Origin: DATGKR01 sp035294565
Lineage (GTDB): Bacteria; Actinomycetota; Acidimicrobiia; Acidimicrobiales; Palsa-688
Length of the DNA stretch: 48,444 nt
Direction of reading: 5' to 3'
Assembly: GCA_035294565.1 (NCBI GenBank)
Contig: DATGKR010000100.1
Span: 1-48,444 of the forward strand
The translations under genes were made by a program, and so were the position numbers. The notes beneath the pieces were generated by a model. It was not told where the DNA came from, searched no databases, and saw only the letters and a list, made by a program, of their open reading frames with translations. Of the stretch, positions 1 through 8,348 are shown one piece after another (positions within the stretch are counted from its first letter, which is position 1; each line of letters starts with the position of its first letter).

Positions 1-42
1 TCCCCAGGGGAGATAGGGAGGAGCGGCCGGGAAACTTGTCCC

Positions 43-1485
43 TCAGGAGCGGCGCCGGCGGGAGAGCAGCACCAGCGCGGCGCCCACCGCTATGGCCAAT
101 CCTCCCGCCAGAAGGCTCGGCGCGGTGTCCGCACCGGTGAAGGCCAGGGCCGACCTCGGGACGTTCGCCGCGGCGGGCGCCGTCGTGGCGGCCGGGACCG
201 CCACTGGGGACGAGTCGGGGTTGGCGGCCTTGGGAGAGTCGGGGGTAGCGGTCTTCGGAGAGCCCTCGCTTGCGGTGGTCGACGGGCCCGGGCCCTTCGG
301 CGGCTGGCCGGCCGATCCGAGGACCGGCGTGGTCGTGGTGGTCGCAGTGGCGGTGACCTTGCGGCCCAGGGGATCCGTGCCGGTTGCGATAGCAGCGGCG
401 GTGGTCGCAGTCGTCCCGATCGACGACGCCTTGGTCACCGTCCTGGACACGCCCGGCTCGAGGCCCGCTAGCACGGCAACCGTGCCGAGCTGGTCGTCGG
501 TGATGGTCACCGGGCTTAGGACGATGTCGCCGGTGTTCTCGACGACGAAGGTGTAGGTGACCGAGGTTCCCGGCGCTCCGCTCGCCGGCGACACGGTCTT
601 GGTGAGGGCGATGGCGGGGTGGATGATCGTCACCGAGTGGTCCGCCGTGGCCGTGACAGTGGTGCCCGACGGGTCGGTTCCGGTAACCGTCGACGTGTCG
701 ACCAGCGGGTCGTGGTCCCCGGCGGTGACGACGTGGGTGCAGGTGTAGGTGTAGGTCGCGCCGGGCTCCATCGTGGAGGGATAGTCGCCGGCGGGCGATG
801 GGGCGGCGGCGCACTCGGGGTCGCTGAGCGACACGCCGGTGAGAGCCACCGAGCCGGGGTTGGTGACGGTGAAGGTGTAGGTGACCGTGTCACCGACATG
901 GGCGTACTGCGGCCCGGACTCGGAGAGCCCGATCTCGCCGGCGCTGGGTGTCGGCTGGACCGGGTCGGCGATGTCCTGGCATTCGACGTTGCTCTTGCGG
1001 TCGGCGCCGCCGCCGTTGACCGGCTCCTGGGTCTTGGCGACGGCGCACACCTGGGTGGACCCGTCGGGGAAGCGCGACGGCAGCGTGTAGGTGAAGTCGA
1101 ACCCGCCGCCGGCGGGGATGCCGTCGAACTCGGCTTCGCCGAGCGTCGAGAGCACGGTCCCGGTCTTGTCCTCGGCGACGACGCAGACCCGGGTGTTGTA
1201 GGTGCTGGTGGCCGGCGGGTCGAGCGTCAGCGTGTAGTCGACGCCGGCCGAGGAGTGGAAAATCGAGTTGGTGTCGAGGGTCACCTTGGGGGTGCTGGCG
1301 CCGACGACGTAGCTCTGGCAGTCCTCGCTCGTAGAGGCGATGGTTATGGGCGAACCGGCGTTCACGCCGAAGCCGGTCGTGCCGGAGGCGGAGGCGACCG
1401 CCGCCAGGCCGGGCAGGGCGACGAGCCCGGCGCCTGCGGCCACCAGGGAGGCTCCGAATCTTCTGATGGCATTTCGAGGTCGCAT
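43..1485 (-). CDS. Secreted DUF11-type repeat surface protein with C-terminal LAFTG sorting signal
   Basis: A 480-residue secreted protein. The N-terminus is a signal peptide: a basic start (MRPRNAIRR), a hydrophobic core and an Ala-rich cleavage region near residue 33. A Thr/Gly-rich ectodomain follows. Residues about 185-390 contain two DUF11/DUF7507-like beta-sandwich repeats, recognisable by VGDTVTYTFTVTNPG and APGTSVTYTFVVENTG, each ending in TGTDP. A Pro/Ser/Thr linker (about 395-440) leads to LAFTG (447-451), a hydrophobic segment and an RRRRS tail, which is the layout of a cell-wall sorting signal. LAxTG is the motif known for class E sortases of actinobacteria. The role is probably structural or adhesive at the cell surface. 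No sortase gene is in the window. The ATG start directly precedes the signal peptide, although its ribosome binding site is poor. Confidence 0.85.
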   Translation of the reverse strand: MRPRNAIRRFGASLVAAGAGLVALPGLAAVASASGTTGFGVNAGSPITIASTSEDCQSYVVGASTPKVTLDTNSIFHSSAGVDYTLTLDPPATSTYNTRVCVVAEDKTGTVLSTLGEAEFDGIPAGGGFDFTYTLPSRFPDGSTQVCAVAKTQEPVNGGGADRKSNVECQDIADPVQPTPSAGEIGLSESGPQYAHVGDTVTYTFTVTNPGSVALTGVSLSDPECAAAPSPAGDYPSTMEPGATYTYTCTHVVTAGDHDPLVDTSTVTGTDPSGTTVTATADHSVTIIHPAIALTKTVSPASGAPGTSVTYTFVVENTGDIVLSPVTITDDQLGTVAVLAGLEPGVSRTVTKASSIGTTATTAAAIATGTDPLGRKVTATATTTTTPVLGSAGQPPKGPGPSTTASEGSPKTATPDSPKAANPDSSPVAVPAATTAPAAANVPRSALAFTGADTAPSLLAGGLAIAVGAALVLLSRRRRS

Positions 1486-2238
1486 AACGCTTAGGACTGT
1501 GACAGAAGCGACGGCGGAAATGGGGGATTCCGGCGTTTGTTGACAGTCCGTTGGCGGCTTCTTGCTAAAGGTGCTGCAGGGGGCGTGCCGAAGATCCGAT
1601 GCAGGCCGGGAAAGGCCTGGTCAGCGTCCGTGCCGGCGCGAACGCGCCGGCAGGCGCGCATCGGCGAATCGGGTGGCGAAACACGAACGCGGCTCAAGGC
1701 CTGGGCGCGGACCGCCGATGATCGGCGTCGCTCGGCGAAGGGTCCGCGGGGACCCGCTGACCCTTCGCCTGACTACCCGGCGCCCGCCGGCCCCGTCGCC
1801 CGCCTGCGCCTGTCGATTGCCGGCCCCGTCGCTTGCCGGCCCCAAAGGAGGTGGCCCCCGCCGGGCCCGTCCCGACCCATCGGACCCGGACGGCTGCCCC
1901 CTGTCCGGCGGGGACCACCACGTGGAGGTGGCTGCCGGAAGGGCCCTCCCCCGAGCGCCCCACCGGCTGCCACCGCTCGTTTACAGCCGCCTGTCCCGAA
2001 CCTTCCGGCGACTGCTGCGAGAGGGTCGATCTCTGCCCTCGGCCGCTCTCACGAACCCCATTGTCCTGCGCCGATCACAATCCCCCGGCACGCCCAAGAC
2101 AACATGCCCCCAACCCTCGCCCGCCAGGGGCCACAGCTTCCTCCGGCAAGTTCGTTGTGCGGTTGGCGGCGACCGTGGGGAAGAATTGACCTGCCGGCCT
2201 GTACGGCGACGGCCAGACCGAACAGACGAGGACGTGTA
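1486..2238. other. 753-bp gene-free region between divergent surface-protein and DUF5658 genes
   Basis: I find no convincing protein gene here; the open frames lack family resemblance and start signals. The stretch contains an inverted repeat GGACTGT (1494-1500) / ACAGTCC (1543-1549) near the start of the surface-protein gene, and a perfect -35-like TTGACA at 1540-1545 on the plus strand whose -10 partner is weak. A run of hairpins lies at 1602-1769 (entered separately). GCCGGCCCCGTCG is repeated at 1786-1798 and 1819-1831, with a partial third copy at 1835-1843. A free AAAGGAGGT lies at 1844-1852. The remainder up to 2238 shows only C-rich sequence. The region could hold a long leader or a small RNA. 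Confidence 0.6.
1602..1769 (+). ncRNA. Candidate structured RNA: consecutive perfect hairpins with competing pairings
   Basis: Four inverted repeats follow one another. CAGGCC/GGCCTG (1602-1619) has a GGGAAA loop. TGCCGGCGCG/CGCGCCGGCA (1631-1652) is a perfect 10-bp stem. CGCCGAT/ATCGGCG lies at 1713-1727. GGCGAAGGGTC/GACCCTTCGCC (1734-1769) is a perfect 11-bp outer stem enclosing GCGGG/CCCGC. CATCGGCG at 1659-1666 is exactly complementary to CGCCGATG at 1713-1720, so it competes with the third hairpin. The strand is assigned only because a TTGACA lies just upstream and the DUF5658 gene lies downstream. No known RNA class is recognised. In sequence this rich in G+C some hairpins arise by chance, so the call stays tentative. 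Confidence 0.3.
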
Positions 2239-2655
2239 ATGGACCAAGCAAGGCTGTTGGCGCAGCGGACTCCCGGCAGCGAGGGAGGGCTCGCACAGGG
2301 CCCGTCCCGGAGAGCGGCCTGGTTCGACGAGAGCCGCGGGGTGCAGGGGCGGAACGTTCGGCGGCTGGCGATAGTCGGCGTGGTCCTGCTGGCATTCCTC
2401 AACTCAGCCGACGTCGTGACCACCCGTCTCCTTCTCACCCACGCCGCCGCCGGTGCCGTCGAGGCCAACCCGGTGGCCAAGGCCCTGCTCGCCAGCGGGT
2501 CGCTGTTGTGGGTGAAGCTGGCGATCATCGCAGCGCTCGGCATCGCCGCCCTCCGGGACCGGCCCAAGCTCGGATTGCTCGTCGGCATCTGGTTCACAGC
2601 CGGTCTCTACGGCGCTGCGGTGCTTTCCAACATCCTTCTGCTGCGGATGGTGTGA
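2239..2655 (+). CDS. DUF5658 family small integral membrane protein
   Basis: A 138-residue protein with a charged cytoplasmic N-terminus of about 38 residues and three membrane segments (about 40-60, 82-100 and 110-135). The segment LNSADVVTTRLLLTH, followed by EANPVAKALL and LLWVKLAI, matches the DUF5658 pattern, in which a helix bearing Asp and Thr precedes an E-x-NP motif and a Lys in the next helix. The function of the family is unknown. The ATG at 2239 is chosen because GAGG sits 7 bases upstream and membrane homology begins shortly after it. A longer reading from 1537 would add only Pro/Arg-rich sequence with no family resemblance. The gene converges on the GT-C-like gene with 10 bp between the stops. 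Confidence 0.75.
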   Translation: MDQARLLAQRTPGSEGGLAQGPSRRAAWFDESRGVQGRNVRRLAIVGVVLLAFLNSADVVTTRLLLTHAAAGAVEANPVAKALLASGSLLWVKLAIIAALGIAALRDRPKLGLLVGIWFTAGLYGAAVLSNILLLRMV

Positions 2656-2665
2656 CGCCCCGGGC

Positions 2666-4171
2666 TCAGCTTCGGCGCTCGAAGAGCAGTCCCGGCGCGT
2701 CGTGCATCACGACCTTCCAGCGCGGGTCGTGCAGCAGGTACTCACTGAGGGCGCTCGAACTGGGCCACAACACGAAGCGCACGGACCACCTGTCGAACAC
2801 CGTGTCCGGGTTGACCGTGAGCGACTCCACCTTGGTGTAGGTCGTCAGAACGCCGGTTCCGAAGTACATGTCGGTGCGGCCGTCTACGAAGACCGGCACG
2901 CCGAGGTGGATCAGGTAGGAGTTCCACAGATAGGTGGAGAACACGCGCCCTCGCTGATGGCTCACCCACGCGGCGGCGCGGACCGGGATGGCGTCCGCCC
3001 CGTGCGTCTGGGGGGCCCCGGCGGCGGGATGCGAGCCGACGAGGAGGGACCCGGCCAGGACGGCGGCGAGGGGAATCGTTGCGAGCTTCGGCCGCAGGCT
3101 TCCCCGGGCGAAGGCGGGCCACGGTGCTGCCAGGCCGGCGAACGCGATGCCCAGGTACGGTACGAATCGGATGGCGTGGAGGCTGGCCACGAGGATGCCG
3201 AGCCAGAGCACCAGGTCGAACAGCTCCAGCCTCACGCTGGTGAGTGCGAGAGCCCCCAGCAGCAGCAGGGCGGGACCGAGGATGATGACAAGCAAGGGGA
3301 TCGAGTGGAAGTTGGGCGACTGCCACTCCTCGATAATCGACGACAGGCGGCCCGATGCGGTCACCTTCAAGGCGTATGTGAGGAGAGATGGGCCGTGAGG
3401 GTTGAGTAACGACGCCGCTACAGTCGCGGCGAGAGCGCCGGCGGTGGCGCGCAGCGGCAGTACTTGGGACACGCAGACCCTGCCAAAGCTTCGCGGCGAC
3501 TCCGCCGATCCCGAGGCGCGGAACACGAGGGCCAGAACGCATTCCATGGCCAGCAGCACGATTCCGAGCAGGAAGCTGCCGTGGACGTTGGCCCAGACGA
3601 GCATCAGGGGCGGTATTGCGGCCAGCCAGCCAGTCCTGCGGCGAGCGAGGGTGAGGATCAGCAGCTCGGCCGAGAAGAACATGTAGCTGAGCACCTGGGG
3701 CCGGACGTCAACACCGAGCGCTAGAGCCCCTGCGGCGGGGACAGTGACCACCGCGAGCCACAGCGGCGAGGCGCCCAGCCGCACCCAGCGGGCGAACCCC
3801 ACGACCATGGCCCCGACCGAGGGCACTATCGCCACCCACCAGAAGGCGACGGGGCCGACGTGGGCGACCAGCCAGGCGAGCATCACCTCGAAGCCCCACT
3901 CCTCCGCCAGCCAGGGACGCCCGGGGACGGTGTAGGAGAAGACGTCATGCCGTATGACCGCGTGGTGCCCGAGCATCCACTGGCCCGCCGCGAGATGCCA
4001 GTAGACGTCCCCTTCGAGGGCCAGCCCGAGCCCGAGGTGGACGAGCATGGCGCACGCCCCGATCGGGACAATCCAAGCGGGATGGACTGCCAAACGCGGG
4101 CGGCGCCGCCGGCGAGGCGAGGACTCCTTGACGGGCAGGATGTCTAGGCGGGTGTCGGGCGCCGTTTGCAC
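2666..4171 (-). CDS. Polytopic GT-C-like membrane protein
   Basis: About 501 residues with roughly 10-12 hydrophobic segments. After the first helix comes GDVYWHLAAGQWML, then HDVFSYTVPGRPWLAEEWG. This is the acidic extracytoplasmic loop arrangement seen in uncharacterised GT-C-fold membrane proteins, which use polyprenyl-phosphate sugars on the outer face of the membrane. The C-terminal 100 residues form a soluble domain (VFVDGRTDMYFGTG) ending LLFERRS. The acceptor cannot be read from the sequence. The start is GTG with no clear ribosome binding site. The gene lies downstream of, and on the same strand as, the beta-propeller gene, 82 bp apart. It is one of four such membrane proteins around the Tad locus. 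Confidence 0.65.
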   Translation of the reverse strand: MQTAPDTRLDILPVKESSPRRRRRPRLAVHPAWIVPIGACAMLVHLGLGLALEGDVYWHLAAGQWMLGHHAVIRHDVFSYTVPGRPWLAEEWGFEVMLAWLVAHVGPVAFWWVAIVPSVGAMVVGFARWVRLGASPLWLAVVTVPAAGALALGVDVRPQVLSYMFFSAELLILTLARRRTGWLAAIPPLMLVWANVHGSFLLGIVLLAMECVLALVFRASGSAESPRSFGRVCVSQVLPLRATAGALAATVAASLLNPHGPSLLTYALKVTASGRLSSIIEEWQSPNFHSIPLLVIILGPALLLLGALALTSVRLELFDLVLWLGILVASLHAIRFVPYLGIAFAGLAAPWPAFARGSLRPKLATIPLAAVLAGSLLVGSHPAAGAPQTHGADAIPVRAAAWVSHQRGRVFSTYLWNSYLIHLGVPVFVDGRTDMYFGTGVLTTYTKVESLTVNPDTVFDRWSVRFVLWPSSSALSEYLLHDPRWKVVMHDAPGLLFERRS

Positions 4172-4253
4172 GGGTCTTGACTACGCCGCCGGCAGGAGCA
4201 TGTCAATGAGCCGAATGACTTGTTTTGCCCAAAACACGGACAACCGGCGCTCG

Positions 4254-5438
4254 TTAAAGACGGCGGCCTCGCCGGCGCCGGTCCCAGCTGGGCAGGGTCG
4301 CCCGACTCCGCCCTTTCCTCGCCCGGCGCAACAGCCAGGCCACCAGTCCGGCGACGAGCAGGGCCTCAGCCCCGAGGGAGGCCTCCCCGGCGGTCCGCCA
4401 GGCCGGGGCGTCGGTCGGGACCGGTTTCGCACCGGGTCCGACGAGGGGTGCCACGTCGTCGAGGTCGGCGGTCACGTACCGAGTTGTCACCTTGCTGGAG
4501 ACGTCGCCTACCCGGCCGGTCCGGCTGTAGTCGACGAATAGGAGCTCGCCGTTGTTGCTCGCCACGAACGCCTGGCCCCTGCCGGTCACCGACACCTGGT
4601 CGAGCTGGGTGCCCGGTTCGGCCAGCTCGGAGACCACGGTGGACGGGTCTGCCGCGTCGAGCTGGAGGATCGTGTCGCCCCCGACCACGAGGAAGCAGTT
4701 GGTGAAGGGATCGTAGGCCGCGCCGTGGGCGCCCACGACGCCGGTTTCCAGCCTCGTGGTCGTCCCGGTGGCGAGATCCACGAGCCCGATGTCCCCCACG
4801 CCGTCAGGCGGGGAGCTCGTGTACAGAACCTTTCCGTCGGGAGCGAACGCCAGGGCTGTCACCGCAGTATCCGAGCCGTGCAGCGTGACCGGCCTTCCCG
4901 GTGCCAGGGGGTCGAGGGGAACCTTGGCGAGGCGGCCCGGCTCACCCGAGGTCCAAGCCGCTCTTCCGCTCGGGTCGACGCTGACGTGGAAGGCGCCGGG
5001 CACGCCCGAAGGGATGCTCTGCAGCTGCCCGCCGGGAAGGGAGACGGATATCACGTCCCCTGTGCCCTGGCCGCCGAGCAGCAGACGTCCGTCAGGAGCG
5101 AAGGCGAGACCGTCCGCCCCAGGTGTCCTGGCCACGAGGCGGGGGCGCCCCAGGCTCAGAGACCCTGAGCGGTACCGGTAGCGCACCTCGCTCACCGTGG
5201 GCGGGGAGAACGTGGTGAAGTAGACCGTGCCCGAGGAGGCCAGACTGCGGGCCGGCACGACGCTCGACGGACCGCTGCCCTTGTTCAGGCCCACTGCCGC
5301 CCCACCGGCTAGAAGCACTGCCAGGGCCGGGAGGACCACGACCCGGCGCCTGGAACGTCGCCTGGCGGCTGCTTGCACGGAGGGAGATTGAAGCAGCCAC
5401 AGGCGCTGGCGCCCAGCCGCTTGGCTGTATCCTCCCAA
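4254..5438 (-). CDS. Membrane-anchored extracytoplasmic beta-propeller protein (WD40/NHL-like)
   Basis: About 394 residues. A basic N-terminus (ARRRSRRR) precedes one transmembrane helix (VVVLPALAVLLAGGAAV). A long exported domain follows, with repeated blades such as GLAFAPDGRLLLGG and ALAFAPDGKVLYTS that resemble SMP-30/NHL or WD40 propellers. A second hydrophobic segment near the C-terminus (ALLVAGLVAWLL) is followed by an Arg-rich tail, so both ends are probably cytoplasmic. Ligand or partner is unknown. I prefer the TTG at 5438 because GGGAAGGA lies 7 bases before it; the frame stays open to a GTG at 5477 with no binding site. The gene is divergent from the sensor kinase at 5515, so the propeller could feed that sensor; this is inference. 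Confidence 0.65.
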   Translation of the reverse strand: MGGYSQAAGRQRLWLLQSPSVQAAARRRSRRRVVVLPALAVLLAGGAAVGLNKGSGPSSVVPARSLASSGTVYFTTFSPPTVSEVRYRYRSGSLSLGRPRLVARTPGADGLAFAPDGRLLLGGQGTGDVISVSLPGGQLQSIPSGVPGAFHVSVDPSGRAAWTSGEPGRLAKVPLDPLAPGRPVTLHGSDTAVTALAFAPDGKVLYTSSPPDGVGDIGLVDLATGTTTRLETGVVGAHGAAYDPFTNCFLVVGGDTILQLDAADPSTVVSELAEPGTQLDQVSVTGRGQAFVASNNGELLFVDYSRTGRVGDVSSKVTTRYVTADLDDVAPLVGPGAKPVPTDAPAWRTAGEASLGAEALLVAGLVAWLLRRARKGRSRATLPSWDRRRRGRRL

Positions 5439-5514
5439 TCGGCTATCCTTCCCGGCGAAGGGCAGCTTTCCCGGCACGTCCGGGTCCAGACCGGCAGGGC
5501 ACCGGAGGAGGGGC

Positions 5515-7305
5515 TTGGCTCAGTACACGATCCCTTGGCGCCGAAACGGGTTGCGGCGCGCCCCCTCGTGGCGCGCAGGGTCGATCCCCGCGCCGCGCCG
5601 GCCGGCGGTCGAGGCAGGAACCGACCTCACCCAGATCGCCATCGCGGTGCGCTGGGGCGCCACGTGCCTGGTCGCCGCCGGAGTCGTCGCCAGCCATCCG
5701 CGCGCTTCAGAGCACGCCACCCGCTCCCTCGCGCTGCTCGGGCTGCTCGGCCTGTACTCGGTCGCCCGCACCGTGATGCCCGTCAGGGCCACGAGCGGTC
5801 GCTCCCGTCTCGCAGCCGAGATGTCACTCGAAGCGACATTTTTCCTGGCCCTCGCAGCCGCCAGCGGAGGCTGGGCGTCGCCCTACCTGCTGGCCGTGGG
5901 AACCGCCCTCCTGCTCTCCGGGCTCCTCGGCGGCGCCTTGCCTGCTGTGGTGGGCACCGCGACAGTGATGGTCGCCGGCGCGGCGGCCGGCGCGTTCGGC
6001 GCTTCGGGATTCGACGCTCTCGACGGCATTGCCCGCTCGAGCGAGCTCGCCATGATGGCAGCCGTAGGCGCATATGTTGGGATGGTCTTCTCGTCGCGCG
6101 TCGGCCAGCACGCCAGAGAGGTCGCCCGGCTCCAGTCGGCGGACAAGGTGAACGGCCTGCTCCTCGAACTGCACGCCCGCGCCGCCGACCAGCCCGGCGG
6201 CTTCTCGCTTCGGGCCGCGGTGGCCACGTCGGTCGCCCGGCTCCAGGAGCTCCTGCACCCCGACGCCACACTGCTCCTGCTCAGGGACCCCACCTCCGAA
6301 GGCGAGCGCACGACCTGGCAGGCCGCGGTCGCCGACGGCGTCCACCTGCCGCCTACCGTGGCCGGCACGGACCTCCCCGGTGTTCTGGCCAGCTGCGCGA
6401 CGTTGCGCGGACCCCAGCTGCGGGCCGTCTTGGGTGTTGGCGAGGGTCTCTCCCCGGCTTCCCGGTCGGGGCTCTACATCCCGCTGTGGGCACGCTCCAC
6501 GCTGGTCGGGCTCCTCGCTGTAGAGCGAGCCGGCGGCAAGGCGCCGTTCCAGGCGGAGGACGCTGCTGCGGTCGAAGAGGTGGCCGAGCACGCGGGCCTG
6601 GCGATCGACAACGCCCGGTGGTTCACTCGTCTCCGGCACCTCGGCGCTGCGGAGGAGCGGGACCGTATCGCCAGGGAGATGCACGACCGTCTCGGGCAGT
6701 CGCTGGCGGCGATCGGCCTCTCGCTGGACCGGCTCGCGGAGCGGGCAGGGTCGTTCTGTCCTGGGCTGCTCGCCGACGGGGCGAGGAAGGAGGAGGCAGC
6801 CGCCTTCGAGGAGATCAGCGGGGAGCTGCGATCCTTCGCCGAGGAGGTGCGATCGGCGACCGCACAGGTCCGGGAGAAGCTCACCGATCTCCGCAGCCGC
6901 CCTACCGCGTCGAGGGGGCTGGTCGAGCTGCTCGACGACGTTTGCGACCGTGTGGGCCGCCGGTCCGGCTTGACAGTCCTCTTCCGCCACGACTGCGCTA
7001 AGAGGCTGCCGGCACTCATAGAGCAGGAAATGTGGCGCATAGCACAGGAGGCTCTCGCCAATGTGGAGCGCCACGCGAGGGCGAGATGCGTCGAGGTGAG
7101 CCTCCGGGCGCGCGGCTCCGCGGTCACCATGGAGGTGATGGACGACGGGGTGGGGATGGCGTCGAGCGCGCCGATACGCCGGGACGCCTTCGGTCTCATC
7201 GGCATGAGGGAGCGCGCCGAGCTGATAGGAGCCTCCCTCACATTCGACAGCCAACCCGGTGTCGGAACGGCGATCCGCCTGCGGGTCCCGGTGGCGCAAC
7301 GGTGA
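5515..7305 (+). CDS. NarL/DegS-type sensor histidine kinase with membrane and GAF domains
   Basis: A 596-residue kinase. Residues about 40-195 hold several hydrophobic helices, giving a membrane-embedded sensory region. Residues about 210-370 form a GAF domain (VATSVARLQELLHPDATLLL to AEHAGLAIDNARWF). A HisKA_3 dimerisation helix EERDRIAREMHDRLGQSL follows, with the phosphorylatable His near residue 390. The C-terminal HATPase domain shows its N box in EALANVERHARA and G boxes in DDGVGM and FGLIGMRERAEL. The enzyme autophosphorylates and passes phosphate to the regulator encoded next, whose GTG start overlaps this stop. The TTG start is supported by GGAGGAGGGG just upstream. Placement before the pilin genes suggests control of pilus expression, which is unproven. 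Confidence 0.9.
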   Translation: MAQYTIPWRRNGLRRAPSWRAGSIPAPRRPAVEAGTDLTQIAIAVRWGATCLVAAGVVASHPRASEHATRSLALLGLLGLYSVARTVMPVRATSGRSRLAAEMSLEATFFLALAAASGGWASPYLLAVGTALLLSGLLGGALPAVVGTATVMVAGAAAGAFGASGFDALDGIARSSELAMMAAVGAYVGMVFSSRVGQHAREVARLQSADKVNGLLLELHARAADQPGGFSLRAAVATSVARLQELLHPDATLLLLRDPTSEGERTTWQAAVADGVHLPPTVAGTDLPGVLASCATLRGPQLRAVLGVGEGLSPASRSGLYIPLWARSTLVGLLAVERAGGKAPFQAEDAAAVEEVAEHAGLAIDNARWFTRLRHLGAAEERDRIAREMHDRLGQSLAAIGLSLDRLAERAGSFCPGLLADGARKEEAAAFEEISGELRSFAEEVRSATAQVREKLTDLRSRPTASRGLVELLDDVCDRVGRRSGLTVLFRHDCAKRLPALIEQEMWRIAQEALANVERHARARCVEVSLRARGSAVTMEVMDDGVGMASSAPIRRDAFGLIGMRERAELIGASLTFDSQPGVGTAIRLRVPVAQR

Positions 7306-7925
7306 CCACCGTCCTGCTCGTCGACGACCACACGGTCCTTCGCGAGGGGCTCCGGCGGTCGCTCGAAGCATCGGGCATCCGGGTGGCCGGCGAGTCCGGA
7401 GAGGGGCGACAGGCGGTGGAGGCGGCCGCAGCCACCCAACCGGACGTCGTGCTCATGGACGTCGCCCTGCCCGACCAAGACGGCATCGACACGACCCGCC
7501 AGGTGCTCGAGCGCTGCCCCGACACGCAGGTCGTGATGCTGACCATGTTCGCCGACGGAGCGACCCTCCAGGCTGCGATCAGGGCGGGAGCCGTCGGCTA
7601 CCTGGTCAAGGACTGCACCACTGCTGAGATAGTGGGGCTGGTCGAGGCGGTCGCCGCCCGCGAAACGGCGATGTCGGCCCAGGTGGCCGAGTCGCTGCTC
7701 AGGGTGGAGAGCCGGCTGGGCGAACCGCTGCTCAGCCCCAGAGAGGTCGAGGTTCTCCAAGCGCTCGCGACCGGCGCGTCGACGTCCGAAGTGGCTGCCC
7801 GACTGTTCATTTCGGTCAAAACGGTTAAGAATCACCTCGCCAACATCTACGAGAAGATGGACGCTCGCGACCGCACTCAGGCGGTGCTCCAGGCGCTGAG
7901 GCTCGGGGTAATTAGGCTGCGCTGA
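7302..7925 (+). CDS. NarL/LuxR-family response regulator
   Basis: 207 residues. The receiver domain starts at once (VLLVDDHTVLREGL); the phosphoacceptor is the Asp of VVLMDVALPDQDG near residue 53, and the switch Thr and Lys are in MLTMFAD and GYLVKDCT. Residues about 140-207 form a LuxR-type helix-turn-helix (LSPREVEVLQALATG, VAARLFISVKTVKNHLANI). The GTG start overlaps the kinase stop (GTGA), so the two are translationally coupled. It is the expected partner of the upstream kinase. It lies 60 bp before the first Flp pilin gene, which makes that promoter an attractive but untested target. Confidence 0.92.
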   Translation: MTTVLLVDDHTVLREGLRRSLEASGIRVAGESGEGRQAVEAAAATQPDVVLMDVALPDQDGIDTTRQVLERCPDTQVVMLTMFADGATLQAAIRAGAVGYLVKDCTTAEIVGLVEAVAARETAMSAQVAESLLRVESRLGEPLLSPREVEVLQALATGASTSEVAARLFISVKTVKNHLANIYEKMDARDRTQAVLQALRLGVIRLR

Positions 7926-7968
7926 AGGCGGCCGAACCCAGAATTTGGTCCCAACGACCCATCGACCG

Positions 7969-7980
7969 ATCGACGTCGAT
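7969..7980. promoter_or_regulatory. 12-bp perfect palindrome just upstream of the first pilin gene
   Basis: ATCGACGTCGAT is a perfect palindrome ending 5 bp before the proposed ATG of the first Flp gene. It is preceded by an overlapping ATCGACCGAT. It could be an operator or a hairpin near the translation start. No known regulator is assigned. Confidence 0.3.
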
Positions 7981-7985
7981 GGCCG

Positions 7986-8192
7986 ATGATCTGCAGCATG
8001 TGGCAGAAGATCCAGTTGTTGCTGACAGCGGGGTGGCGGGGCGCCGAGGGACGCGACTCTGGGGCCAGTATCTACGAGTACGCCATCCTGTTGGTTCTCG
8101 TAGTGGTGGTGGCGCTCGAAGCATTGGCCGCTTTCGGCCACGGTGTAGCCCACCTGCTCAACAACAGCGACACCGCAATCAACAACGTCTGA
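7986..8192 (+). CDS. Flp/Fap-type type IVb prepilin (first copy, divergent)
   Basis: A 68-residue prepilin. A 26-residue leader ends in RDSG, followed by the mature sequence ASIYEYAILLVLVVVVALEA, which matches the Flp pattern of Gly, cleavage, and Glu+5/Tyr+6. The mature pilin would be 42 residues, exactly the same as the second copy. An unusual Glu lies inside the hydrophobic stretch (VALEALAAFG), and the tail is NNSDTAINNV. No clear ribosome binding site precedes the ATG at 7986; an in-frame ATG at 7998 is the alternative. The pilin is probably cleaved by a TadV-like peptidase encoded elsewhere and assembled by the Tad machine downstream. It may be a minor or variant pilin. Confidence 0.82.
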   Translation: MICSMWQKIQLLLTAGWRGAEGRDSGASIYEYAILLVLVVVVALEALAAFGHGVAHLLNNSDTAINNV

Positions 8193-8303
8193 ACAAGCCG
8201 GTATCAACACGCCGTGGGGGCAAGCTCATTGGGTCAAAAGTCCTATCGACAAGGCGCTGGATATCGTGGACACTGTGGCCGAAGCCCGCTGAACGGGGGC
8301 AGG

Positions 8304-8325
8304 CCGATCACGGGGATCGGTTTTT
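8304..8325 (+). terminator. Intrinsic terminator or attenuator between the two pilin genes
   Basis: CCGATC (8304-8309) and GATCGG (8315-8320) form a 6-bp stem with a 5-base loop, directly followed by TTTTT (8321-8325). A second short hairpin (about 8284-8300) precedes it. It ends only 24 bp before the second Flp start, next to its ribosome binding site, so it may terminate the first pilin transcript or attenuate the second. Confidence 0.65.
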
Positions 8326-8348
8326 GACGAAAGGAAAGGCACAAAGGA

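Noticed and set aside
1844..1852. Perfect Shine-Dalgarno AAAGGAGGT suggesting a gene start
   Set aside because: No ATG, GTG or TTG lies 4-12 bases downstream and no protein-like frame follows. Kept only as a note in the gap entry.
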